Shown here one piece after another: positions 7,618 to 15,252 of a DNA stretch of 20,470 nucleotides (positions within the stretch are counted from its first letter, which is position 1; each line of letters opens with the position of its first letter). The stretch comes from an uncultured Blautia sp. (GTDB taxonomy: Bacteria > Bacillota > Clostridia > Lachnospirales > Lachnospiraceae). The DNA is taken from the NCBI GenBank assembly GCA_934371915.1, contig CAKROE010000039.1, positions 1 through 20,470 on the forward strand. The letters run 5' to 3'. The notes below the pieces were generated by a model that was given only the letters and a program-made list of their open reading frames with translations, did not search any database and was not told the DNA's origin. A program made the translations under genes and the position numbers.

Positions 7618-7776
7618 TTCTTCGTATATTCCTTAATTCTGTGATTTTGCGAAAAGCATCTTCCAGTGGCAATTCACGACCAGCTTCCATATCATCAATT
7701 CCCCGGTCTAAGATACGGAGAAGATGCCTGTTTTCCTGGCTTTTATCTGTTGTAGGGATTTTTTTGTTAATTCCAT
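7604..7776 (-). pseudogene. Cognate ParD/RelB-type antitoxin with a one-base frameshift in an A-run
   Basis: The ATG at 7776 has a good TGGAGTG site but its frame stops after 22 codons. The frame that overlaps the toxin start reads QENRHLLRILDRGIDDMEAG and ends RNIRRNARV at 7604-7606, the look of the small antitoxin that precedes such toxins. The two frames meet at a run of seven A residues (seven T on the plus strand, 7759-7765). Adding one A would give one uninterrupted 57-residue protein starting MELTKKIPTTDKSQ. So this is either a real frameshift, a slippage-prone switch or a sequencing error. It was too short for a simple open reading frame scan. Confidence 0.6.
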
Positions 7777-7903
7777 GAAATCACTCCAATCATACGATTT
7801 ATAGTGTATGTTGTTCAGAAGTATCTATCCATAGATTAGCATAAAATAGATGGTAATACAATTAAATTGTTTGCAGAGAATGCTTTATTGAATTCTTTAC
7901 TTA

Positions 7904-9457
7904 CTAATACACTGGATATTTCCCCAACGGAAGAAAATCAGGATGCGTCCATCCAACTTCACTTTCCCTTCTAATAGCAACATGTGCTTTGAACTCGTTA
8001 TGGCATAGCTTACATTTTACTCTACGAGTAACTGTCAGCCCCGGCGGAGACATCAGTACTATTATCGGATTTTCTCCTGCATGCTGTCTGGTATGTTCAT
8101 CTAATATCTGCTGTTCTTCATCTGTTAAACGGATTGTCCAATATTCATGCTCCTCACCACAATAAGGGCATGTCGGATTAATTTTATACAGTCTGCCCAT
8201 TATGAGAGTCTCCTTTACTTTCTCATATGACGGTAATCCCTCGAACATACCTCCAAGATACATTTTTTCCAAATTTTGAGTTTCTCTCGGCTTGAATTTC
8301 GAAAGTCTGGTTACTTTGCTGCCTTTAGAATCATTAAAAGTAACTAAATTAATCTGATCTGGACGGAAAACAGAATTTGAAATCAAATTTGTATCGTGAG
8401 AAGTAATAAACAACTGTGATTTTTCTGCATTTTCCATGAAAAATTCAACTATTTTTTCTGCCAACTTATTGTGTAGACTATTTCCAAATTCATCAAATAT
8501 CAACATGCCCGGACTTTCCATAGTTCTGATAAGGTTAGGCAGCATATCAGCAAACATCTGATTTCCCTGTGACTCGCCATAAAAATCACTTGGGAATGGG
8601 AAACTCTTACGCTTAAAGAAAACCCTTTTTTCATTTGATCCAACAGACACTGTTGCCCCTTCCCCTGTACTTTCCGCTCCATATTCAATAAAGAAATCAT
8701 AATTGAATTCCTGAAGATATTTATTTATTTTCTCCACACCATACTCATCAACATATTTTGTAATACATTTTCCCCAAGATTTCCCTCTGTTGTATCCGTC
8801 AATATAATAGGAATTATTCAAATAATCTATTAATTTTCGCAGTACCGGTTCCTGAGGAAACCTCCCTGTATTAAATGATGCTGTTCGAAGAAACAAAGTG
8901 TCCTTATCAAGCTGATCATCTTTTGAAATAGATTCGCCAATTCTCAGCTCACCTTTAGCTCCTTCTCTTTTCAAAACCCAGACATCATCAATCACTACTT
9001 CTTCTGAAATATCCTTTGTTTTTACATTACACTCTATTTTGTATACAACTTTTTTATTTAAGAAATCAAATTCATACTCTAAAGCTACAAATGGGCGGAT
9101 TGAAAAACGGCAGCGATATAATTCAAAAGATGCGCCATCTCCTTTTATCATATTTATGAGAAAGGCAATTCCCTTTAAAGCATTCGACTTACCCGCAGCA
9201 TTAGGTCCTATAAATAAACCACCTTTAAGTATCGTATTATCATAAACATTAGTTTCACTAAGAATATTATATTTAGATGCTGTAAAATCAATTTCGGTTC
9301 TGTCAAGGAAAGACAAAAAATTGGTTAAATACATTTTAGTAAGCATAATAACACCTTCCTCTTTTATACTTCTATTACATTCCTGCTCTTCTTTTTCTTT
9401 CAGATCCGGGGCATAAGATAGCGGAAATATAAGGTTTTGTTTATCCATTGAAGACAT
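7904..9457 (-). CDS. AAA (AAA_15/AAA_21, RloA-like) ATPase with C-terminal zinc ribbon
   Basis: A 517-residue ABC-type ATPase of the AAA_15/AAA_21 group: Walker A GPNAAGKSN (84-92), a signature-like GESQGNQ segment (294-300), Walker B MLIFDEFG (318-325) and H-loop histidine ITSHD (H354). The family usually ends soon after a motif like KMYLGGMFEGLP (398-408). Here about 110 more residues follow, with C430/C433 (CPYC) and C482/C485 (CKLC) forming a probable zinc ribbon. Relatives act in phage exclusion, often with a nuclease partner such as RloB; none is next to this gene. The start at 9457 follows the AGAGGAAGAG site and a promoter placed just upstream. An open frame continues to 9613 but crosses the promoter and the HEPN terminator, so that start is rejected. 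A second start at 9346 (MLTKMYL, AGGAAGG site) would give 480 residues and is also possible. Confidence 0.75.
   Translation of the reverse strand: MSSMDKQNLIFPLSYAPDLKEKEEQECNRSIKEEGVIMLTKMYLTNFLSFLDRTEIDFTASKYNILSETNVYDNTILKGGLFIGPNAAGKSNALKGIAFLINMIKGDGASFELYRCRFSIRPFVALEYEFDFLNKKVVYKIECNVKTKDISEEVVIDDVWVLKREGAKGELRIGESISKDDQLDKDTLFLRTASFNTGRFPQEPVLRKLIDYLNNSYYIDGYNRGKSWGKCITKYVDEYGVEKINKYLQEFNYDFFIEYGAESTGEGATVSVGSNEKRVFFKRKSFPFPSDFYGESQGNQMFADMLPNLIRTMESPGMLIFDEFGNSLHNKLAEKIVEFFMENAEKSQLFITSHDTNLISNSVFRPDQINLVTFNDSKGSKVTRLSKFKPRETQNLEKMYLGGMFEGLPSYEKVKETLIMGRLYKINPTCPYCGEEHEYWTIRLTDEEQQILDEHTRQHAGENPIIVLMSPPGLTVTRRVKCKLCHNEFKAHVAIRRESEVGWTHPDFLPLGKYPVY
9354..9360 (-). promoter_or_regulatory. 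Internal ribosome binding site for an alternative AAA ATPase start
   Basis: AGGAAGG lies 7 bases before the in-frame ATG at 9346, where the protein would begin MLTKMYLTNF, the usual N-terminus of the family. Two isoforms or use of this start alone are possible. Confidence 0.45.
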
Positions 9458-9462
9458 TTCGA

Positions 9463-9472
9463 CTCTTCCTCT
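9463..9472 (-). promoter_or_regulatory. Ribosome binding site choosing the 9457 start
   Basis: AGAGGAAGAG on the minus strand ends 5 bases before the ATG at 9457. It lies about 10 bases inside the predicted transcript, which makes this the first usable start on that mRNA. Confidence 0.5.
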
Positions 9473-9483
9473 GTATATATTAC

Positions 9484-9512
9484 ATATTAATACATAAGAT
9501 GGGGAAAGACAA
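9484..9512 (-). promoter_or_regulatory. Promoter of the AAA ATPase gene
   Basis: TTGTCT (9507-9512) and TAATAT (9484-9489) on the minus strand are 17 bases apart. The predicted start, near 9477, leaves a short leader of about 20 bases. Confidence 0.5.
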
Positions 9513-9526
9513 TACAGAGAACCTGC

Positions 9527-9543
9527 CATGACATTCTTCGACA
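9527..9543 (-). promoter_or_regulatory. Spo0A-type box pair upstream of the AAA ATPase (one perfect, one degenerate)
   Basis: On the minus strand a perfect TGTCGAA (9537-9543) is followed after a 3-base gap by TGTCATG (9527-9533), which keeps only the TGTC half. The 10-base phase equals that of the tandem boxes before the SIR2-STAND gene. The pair ends 14 bases upstream of the -35 element. Confidence 0.35.
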
Positions 9544-9564
9544 AATCACAATCATATCTCCACG

Positions 9565-9600
9565 AAAAAAAGCCGGAACCTCTTACAGCTCCAGCTTTTC
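9565..9600 (-). terminator. Intrinsic terminator of the MNT/HEPN operon
   Basis: On the minus strand AAAAGCTGGA pairs with TCCGGCTTTT (10 bp, one G-U), with a 12-base loop and a run of seven T. The 5' arm lies within the last codons of the HEPN gene and its stop codon sits in the loop, so coding sequence and terminator overlap. Confidence 0.85.
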
Positions 9601-10014
9601 TTCTGTCTTCCATCTTACCTGTACATATTCTTCCACACGCGTCACCAGTTCTTTTGCTGTCTGGATCTGCTCCTCAGCCTCTTCTCTTGTCGCTATATAG
9701 AAATCATCATAGTCGCTGGCATGACGTATTTCTTCTGATTCAACAATTTTCTTTCCAAGTTTTCTCGGAAAGATCTCTGTTTTTACATAATTTTTATTAA
9801 AATTCGCCAGAGCATCTTTATGCCTTTTATATGCATTACCATCCAGTGCATGCACTGCTGATATTGCATGGTAAATTCCATAATACGCCCGGTTGTTTGC
9901 TCCACGGAACTCTTTGGCTGCTAAAAGGATCTCTGCTGCCTTAATATCACTCTTTGAGGTTTCAATACGATACAATACCAAATCTTTCTGTGTCCCCTTT
10001 TCATTAGGCTGCAT
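9583..10014 (-). CDS. HEPN-domain protein, toxin partner of MNT (HepT-like, pfam05168 type)
   Basis: A 143-residue all-helical HEPN protein. The helix with NRAYYGIYHAISAVHALDG (41-59) and the later IRHASDYDDFYIAT segment (96-109) are typical of HEPN proteins encoded beside MNT nucleotidyltransferases. In type VII toxin-antitoxin pairs the HEPN protein is an RNase and the MNT protein inactivates it by adding AMP to a tyrosine near the RxxxxHxY motif. Here the motif is R97-HASD-Y102, with tyrosine where the active-site histidine would be, so RNase activity is doubtful and the pair may do something else. The ATG at 10014 is chosen; a TTG one codon earlier is also open. It overlaps the MNT gene by 11 bases, so translation is coupled. 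Confidence 0.8.
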   Translation of the reverse strand: MQPNEKGTQKDLVLYRIETSKSDIKAAEILLAAKEFRGANNRAYYGIYHAISAVHALDGNAYKRHKDALANFNKNYVKTEIFPRKLGKKIVESEEIRHASDYDDFYIATREEAEEQIQTAKELVTRVEEYVQVRWKTEEKLEL

Positions 10015-10345
10015 CAAATAATTTCACCCCTTCTTTCTTTACATTCGCATAAAACGGGTATACATCAACCCAATTCTGGAAATGCTGCTGACTTTTTGCT
10101 ATCGGTTTAATGTCAAGGTCATGATCCATATTGAAATCAAAAGTTTCTCCTGACAGCTCATGGCGATACTGTTTAATATCCATGTCTGACAAGTCCAGGA
10201 GAATCATTATATCTATATCAGAATCTGCCTTATAATCTCCTCTTGCATAGGATCCATATAAAATTACCGTCTTTAAATGACTTCCATATATCTTCCGTAA
10301 TATTTCAGTATACTGATCTAGCAGCATTTTTATCGTTACCGGCAT
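10004..10345 (-). CDS. MNT-type nucleotidyltransferase, antitoxin partner of HEPN (MntA-like)
   Basis: A 113-residue minimal nucleotidyltransferase of the polymerase-beta superfamily. The helix-turn motif GSYARGD (31-37) is followed by SDIDIMI with the metal-binding aspartates D43 and D45; a third carboxylate probably lies in the HDLDIKPI strand. It should bind ATP-Mg and transfer a nucleotide to its HEPN partner. The start has an AAGGAG site 8 bases upstream. It is the first gene of a two-gene operon with its own promoter and terminator. Active-site residues are intact. Confidence 0.85.
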   Translation of the reverse strand: MPVTIKMLLDQYTEILRKIYGSHLKTVILYGSYARGDYKADSDIDIMILLDLSDMDIKQYRHELSGETFDFNMDHDLDIKPIAKSQQHFQNWVDVYPFYANVKKEGVKLFDAA

Positions 10346-10382
10346 AATGTTTTCTCCTTTCCTGATTCGATACTTTTTCTTT

Positions 10383-10411
10383 ATTATAACCGAACCACCC
10401 TATCTTTTCTA
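10383..10411 (-). promoter_or_regulatory. Promoter of the MNT/HEPN operon
   Basis: A perfect TATAAT (10383-10388) lies 17 bases from TAGAAA (10406-10411, 4 of 6 matches to TTGACA) on the minus strand. It sits just past the stop codon of the preceding 1105-residue gene, and no terminator is visible between them, so read-through is also likely. Confidence 0.55.
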
Positions 10412-10427
10412 CTGCTTTCTACTACAT

Positions 10428-13400
10428 TTATATCCAACCGTTCCTTACTTCTGCAAACTCTTTACAGGAGCGTTCGCCCCGACATATATCCTTCCAGAGC
10501 AGAGTACCGTCTGAGTGCTCCAGATTTTGTTTTTCTTCATATAAATACAGCTGATATGCCAGATGCGCGCAGAGCATTCTGGTTATGATAATATCCCTTA
10601 TCTGAGTTTCCGATTCGTCTGTAATTTGAGTGTAATCTGTCTGTAAATCTATATCTGCCAATATTGTACTCATTCTCCTCCGCTGGGATTCGCTTAATTC
10701 CATTTTTCCCAGATACATGCCGATCTCTAAAAGATATAAAGAATCATGCAGACCTGGTTCTTTTCGGTAAAAACAAAGTTCCAGCAGCGAGTCGCATATC
10801 TGATTTGTCAGTGTTGTTTCGATGTCCGCCAGTAGCAATACCAGAATTGCTTCTGCTGCCGAAGTTACGATTTCCTTATCCACTGATCTGCATCCTTCCA
10901 GTATTTGATCTGTGATATTTTTTAACTCTTCATCCGTACATATCAGTACCCGGAGTTCCATGCATTCAATATTGTACGAGCTGATTTCTGCTTTCATCTG
11001 TGCTATTTTCGCCCGAGATTCCGCTGATATATTTTTTATACTCTTTCTTCCAAATGACACCAAAACTTTAATCATTGTTCTGGTCTCATCTGCGAACTCA
11101 TCTTCAAAAGCGTCTCTGCAGCGTTCTTCTTCGAACTTTCCTTTTAACGTTGTCCAGTAGTCTTTGCATTCATCGACTATAAATTCAAGTTCTTTCTCTG
11201 TCCAGAAGTTCTCTGTTGCTGTGTTTATGTCTCTGATTTCTCTGAACAGCCGATTTTCTCTCGGAATAAATGATGAAAGAGCTTTTTCTTTTACTTTTTC
11301 AAAAGCTTTTTTTGACAGAATTGCTTCTTTTATTCTTGCTTCAGGATTTATATTATCCGGATGCGGCCATTCTAAATATACTTTCAAATGATACGATTCA
11401 TCCAGTGGAAAATGTTCCTCATCTACATCTTTCCAGAGAATTTCACCAAACCTTCTGCTTTGTTCTGCTGTCAGCAATTTCCACTGCGCAAGCATTCCCA
11501 GTCTTGGAATATAATGCATTTTGTCCTGTTCGCCTTTTTCGCATCTGTCCAGCATACGGTTTACCAGTTGCGGTTCCAGATCGACCTGACTGTATCTGGG
11601 TGCGGTCAATGTTTTATATTCATAAGCATCAAACGGATCCAATTCCTCTTCTCCTGCTATCATAGTCCTTTTTCTGGTCGAGCATTGCAGCAGCTCATTT
11701 AACATAGAACTTTTTACCCTCTCATCAAGTACATCCATAACCTGTGAAATCCAGTTGTTCAGCGTATTATATTCTCTTACAACGTCTGTCTCGATCAGCT
11801 TCAGCATCAGTAGCACCAGTTTTTTCTGTTCTGCAATTGTTGCTACAGAGGCCAGTCTGAGTAAGATTTCCATGCCGTTTCTGAGTATATGACCATATGC
11901 ATTCCCCCGAAAATTCTCATCTTTTCCATGCATCTCATCAGTCGTTCTTTCAACAGCCCCATAAACATATTTGAATATAAGCCGCACATGTTCTCCATCT
12001 TTTTCATTGAGTTTTATGCACTTTTTCCTCGTCAGTACATTTTTTACTGTATTCAGAGAATCAAATCTTAAAAGCATATACCAGCCGACATATGGTGTAG
12101 TGCCTGTCAGGCCTGATATAAATTCCGACTCATCGTTATCCAGCAGTCTGACCCAGTTTATATGCAGCGGAACAGCTATACGGTCAAGCATTCTGTAAAA
12201 TGCGTAGTCATATCTTGCACGTGTATCTGCGTAGCAGATTACTTTGATATCTCTGTTCATTTCAAACGGAACTTCTTTGCGTGCTTTGTTCTGCTGTCTC
12301 TGCATTTCTTTGCAGAATGTATTTCTCTCTTTTTCGTAGTCAAAATAATCTCTGTGCAATCGGATTTTTCGGTTAAGCCTGTGCAGCGGGGCATCATCCC
12401 GCATAGGCTCCAGTCCATAAAGTACAAATCTGTGCAAAAAGTAACTGCTCGCCAATATGGAACGGTGATAAACAATTTCCAGTCTGTCTCTATTACTCTC
12501 TTCTTTTATCTTTCTTTCAAGCTCTGCTTCAAGTAATGTCAGTTCTTTCTCCGCATCATCCAGCATCCCACATTCCGCCATGAGTCCTGCTGCCTGCATT
12601 CGTACGCTGTAAGCTTCTTTGCTGAATTTCGCTTCTTTTAGCTGCAGTCGGACATCGGTAATTTTCATCTGTATGAAAGAATACTTGATTTTCTCAATCT
12701 GCAGCTGGTTCTTTCCCGTGTTTACTGCATCTGCATATTTATCTGTTATCTCAAATATCCGTTTCCATTCTTCATCACATATGTTTTCCCTGTGTAGTCT
12801 TAATAGTGTCTGTCCTATAAAAAAGAATTTTTCTTTTCTCTCTTTTGTTTCTGTCAGAAAATCCTTTTTTTCACCTGCCTGATCCCACATTTCCTGTATT
12901 CGGCGCTGCATTCTTTCGGAATAACGCATAAAGCTCATTTCATAACGCCACACCAGTTCATAAGTAAAGTCAAACAGTTCAGAAAAGGAACTGTCTTTGT
13001 CATTATAGATCAGTTCAGAACCTCTTGTATACATCTGCAGAATTTCTCTTTTATTTTCCGGAATCACATACCACCCCGGCACCGTCATCCGCTCATTTTT
13101 CCATAATGCAGTCAGGTATACGCGTTCTTCTTTCTGTGTTCTGTCTTTCCGTTCTGGAAGATGAAGTTCCCATTTTAAGAGTTTTTCATCTTCTGAAAGT
13201 GTCTCCTGTTCATTATCGGTAAGCACGGGTTCATTTACAGTTGCGGGCACAAAGTTGACAGATGCAATAAAGGCCGAAAATGCCTCTCTCATCTCCAGAA
13301 CATTGCCATGCATTTCCCGAACTTCCTGAAGCAGATCTTCTCCCCATATTTCATACGCTAGTCTTTTGTCATTTTTGTAAATGCATTTTTTGAACATTTT

Positions 13401-13745
13401 GATAAATTCATTTACAAAATGCTCTGCGTCTACATCATACGCTTCGCACAATCTGCCAAGTTTTTCTTTCAGCATTTCGATATATTCATATCCGGGAGTT
13501 TCCTTTAAACTCAGATAAATTTCCCGCATGTTCTCTTCAGAAAATACTGCTGCTATTTTATCAGCAAACAGTCTTTCGTTTTCGGATTGCGTGGAAATTG
13601 TTCTTGGTTTTTCCAGGGCAGCTATGAATGCTGCACTTTCCAGAAAATCTTTTTCCAGTTTTTTCTTCTGAAATGCGTTTTTTCCGACATCCAGGATTGC
13701 ATTTTCGAAGTTTTCCATGACAACGCCCAATATTTCTATCATCAT
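10428..13745 (-). CDS. Large helical protein of unknown function
   Basis: A 1105-residue protein that I do not recognise. It is highly charged and predicted almost entirely helical, with no signal peptide, no membrane segments, no Walker motifs and no catalytic motif I can name. The N-terminal 150 residues look like a compact helical domain; a PGWYVIPENKREIL segment near residues 225-240 is the most motif-like stretch. The middle (about 340-470) looks like TPR/coiled-coil helices and the rest like HEAT/ARM-type repeats (e.g. around 880-1040). Such scaffolds often serve as sensors or partners in bacterial conflict systems, and its neighbours are HEPN/MNT, an AAA ATPase and a SIR2-STAND gene, but that is inference from context. 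The start at 13745 has an AAGGTGA site 6 bases upstream. Large size and an intact frame argue that it is under selection. Confidence 0.75.
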   Translation of the reverse strand: MMIEILGVVMENFENAILDVGKNAFQKKKLEKDFLESAAFIAALEKPRTISTQSENERLFADKIAAVFSEENMREIYLSLKETPGYEYIEMLKEKLGRLCEAYDVDAEHFVNEFIKMFKKCIYKNDKRLAYEIWGEDLLQEVREMHGNVLEMREAFSAFIASVNFVPATVNEPVLTDNEQETLSEDEKLLKWELHLPERKDRTQKEERVYLTALWKNERMTVPGWYVIPENKREILQMYTRGSELIYNDKDSSFSELFDFTYELVWRYEMSFMRYSERMQRRIQEMWDQAGEKKDFLTETKERKEKFFFIGQTLLRLHRENICDEEWKRIFEITDKYADAVNTGKNQLQIEKIKYSFIQMKITDVRLQLKEAKFSKEAYSVRMQAAGLMAECGMLDDAEKELTLLEAELERKIKEESNRDRLEIVYHRSILASSYFLHRFVLYGLEPMRDDAPLHRLNRKIRLHRDYFDYEKERNTFCKEMQRQQNKARKEVPFEMNRDIKVICYADTRARYDYAFYRMLDRIAVPLHINWVRLLDNDESEFISGLTGTTPYVGWYMLLRFDSLNTVKNVLTRKKCIKLNEKDGEHVRLIFKYVYGAVERTTDEMHGKDENFRGNAYGHILRNGMEILLRLASVATIAEQKKLVLLMLKLIETDVVREYNTLNNWISQVMDVLDERVKSSMLNELLQCSTRKRTMIAGEEELDPFDAYEYKTLTAPRYSQVDLEPQLVNRMLDRCEKGEQDKMHYIPRLGMLAQWKLLTAEQSRRFGEILWKDVDEEHFPLDESYHLKVYLEWPHPDNINPEARIKEAILSKKAFEKVKEKALSSFIPRENRLFREIRDINTATENFWTEKELEFIVDECKDYWTTLKGKFEEERCRDAFEDEFADETRTMIKVLVSFGRKSIKNISAESRAKIAQMKAEISSYNIECMELRVLICTDEELKNITDQILEGCRSVDKEIVTSAAEAILVLLLADIETTLTNQICDSLLELCFYRKEPGLHDSLYLLEIGMYLGKMELSESQRRRMSTILADIDLQTDYTQITDESETQIRDIIITRMLCAHLAYQLYLYEEKQNLEHSDGTLLWKDICRGERSCKEFAEVRNGWI

Positions 13746-13784
13746 ATGTTTTCACCTTCTATTCGTTTATTACATAATATCCAA

Positions 13785-13820
13785 AAAAGCCGCTCAGCTT
13801 ATGATAAGTGAACGACTTTT
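13785..13820 (-). terminator. Terminator of the polysaccharide operon
   Basis: A long imperfect hairpin (two mismatches, one bulged G) lies 8 bases past the sugar-transferase stop; on the minus strand its 3' arm GCGGC runs into six T. Its outer arm (13803-13820) is nearly identical to part of the hairpin at 7164-7211. Confidence 0.75.
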
Positions 13821-13827
13821 CATTATT

Positions 13828-15240
13828 TTACTGCTCATCTTTTTTTTCTTTATCATTCCTGGACGCAGAGGTATCCTGCATGGCTGTGATCTGGCCTTCT
13901 TCGACGCCTTCTGTGCTCTCCGGCATAAATAATATTTTTACGGTTGCAAACATGATCATCATATCTTCCAGAAGGCTCGGATGACTGATATATGTCAGAT
14001 CCATCAGAAGTTTATCATATGGTGTCGTATTGTACTTGCCGTAAACCTGTGCATACCCGGTCAGGCCGGCTTTTGCCTGAAGACGCAGGCGAAACTCCGG
14101 CATAACTTTCTCGTATTCTGCTGCAATGGCAGGTCTTTCCGGACGCGGTCCGACGATTGTCATATCCCCTTTCAGGATATTAAAAAGCTGTGGCAGTTCA
14201 TCGATACGGCATTTCCTGATAACTCTGCCGACCGGGGTGATCCTCGGATCATTCTCACCGCTTGAAAGACGCGCCACACCATCTTTCTCTGCATTTACTT
14301 TCATGGAACGGAATTTCAGCACGCCAAACTCTCTCCCGTTTTTGGTCAGACGGATCTGTGAGTAAAAAACAGGACCGCCATCGTAAGCTTTGATCGCAAT
14401 TGCTGTAATAAGCATGATAGGTGACAATATAATGGTCGCAGCACCGGCAAAGACGATATCCGCCAGTCGTTTCAGGAAAAGGTATTCCGGCTGTGGATCG
14501 TATCTGCCAATCCGAAGCATAGGCAGATGGAACATGTGGATCTGTTTGGCTCCACTCATCAGGACATCTCCCACTCGTGGAATCACATATACACGCACAT
14601 GCTTGTCAATGCAGTATTTCAGGATGATATTTCTTTCGCGGCTGTGGATACCACTGAGAAAAACCGTCTCCATCTCATCCAGTTTTTTCATATCGTTCAG
14701 GCATTCTTCTACCTGAAGTACTTCTTCCACTTTGAATTTTTTCTGCATGTCATACTGGCTGATCAGTTTCTCCATTCCTTCACGGACATCGTATACAATC
14801 ATGGTCTTCTGTGGCGGAAACGTACGGAAATACCAGAGATGTGCCAGTGTGCACCATACAAAAGAAATTGCAATCTGACCGGCGATTGCCAGCAGTCCCG
14901 GTATCACACTCGGAAATCCCTTAACAAGAAGTACGATCACCAGATAGGTGATTCCATCTGTGATCAGCACAGCCAGCACCTGACTGTAGACCATTTCTGA
15001 TATACGATTTACTGATACAAGGAATGCACTGTATACTCTGGCAAACATAAAATATACCAGCATAAAGAGAACCAGCATCAGCAGGTTTCCTTTTTTATAG
15101 AAGCTGTTTTCCATCTGTCCGACATAGTATCCATACCAGCACCAGGCAAACGGTATTGTCATAAGAATGACATTCAACAGTTTTACAAAACGAAGCGGAA
15201 TGTCATGAGCAAGCATTTTGGTTCTTGATTGTTCTTTCAT
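13828..15240 (-). CDS. Polyprenyl glycosylphosphotransferase (sugar transferase, WcaJ/CpsE type)
   Basis: A 470-residue membrane enzyme that starts surface-polysaccharide repeat units by moving a sugar-1-phosphate from a UDP-sugar to undecaprenyl phosphate. About four N-terminal membrane helices (residues 20-135) are followed by a Rossmann-like cytoplasmic domain (about 145-240), a re-entrant/transmembrane helix (259-285) and the bacterial sugar-transferase domain. Motifs are complete: KFRSM (309-313), DPRITPVGR (331-339), the catalytic pair D347-E348 in IDELPQ, VGPRPE (363-368) and KAGLTGYAQV. Length is usual for the long PHPT class. An AGGAGA site supports the start, 12 bases after the stop of the upstream fused gene, so the two form one operon. 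The sugar specificity cannot be read from sequence. Confidence 0.9.
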   Translation of the reverse strand: MKEQSRTKMLAHDIPLRFVKLLNVILMTIPFAWCWYGYYVGQMENSFYKKGNLLMLVLFMLVYFMFARVYSAFLVSVNRISEMVYSQVLAVLITDGITYLVIVLLVKGFPSVIPGLLAIAGQIAISFVWCTLAHLWYFRTFPPQKTMIVYDVREGMEKLISQYDMQKKFKVEEVLQVEECLNDMKKLDEMETVFLSGIHSRERNIILKYCIDKHVRVYVIPRVGDVLMSGAKQIHMFHLPMLRIGRYDPQPEYLFLKRLADIVFAGAATIILSPIMLITAIAIKAYDGGPVFYSQIRLTKNGREFGVLKFRSMKVNAEKDGVARLSSGENDPRITPVGRVIRKCRIDELPQLFNILKGDMTIVGPRPERPAIAAEYEKVMPEFRLRLQAKAGLTGYAQVYGKYNTTPYDKLLMDLTYISHPSLLEDMMIMFATVKILFMPESTEGVEEGQITAMQDTSASRNDKEKKDEQ

Positions 15241-15252
15241 GTTTTCTCCTAA

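Noticed and set aside
7823..7836. Palindrome ATCTATCCATAGAT upstream of the antitoxin gene, as an autoregulatory operator
   Set aside because: Arms are only 6 bases in AT-rich DNA and no clear promoter overlaps it; too weak to claim.
9458..9613. N-terminal extension of the AAA ATPase to 9613
   Set aside because: The open frame there crosses the HEPN terminator, a promoter and a perfect TGTCGAA box and lacks a ribosome site; it is open by chance.
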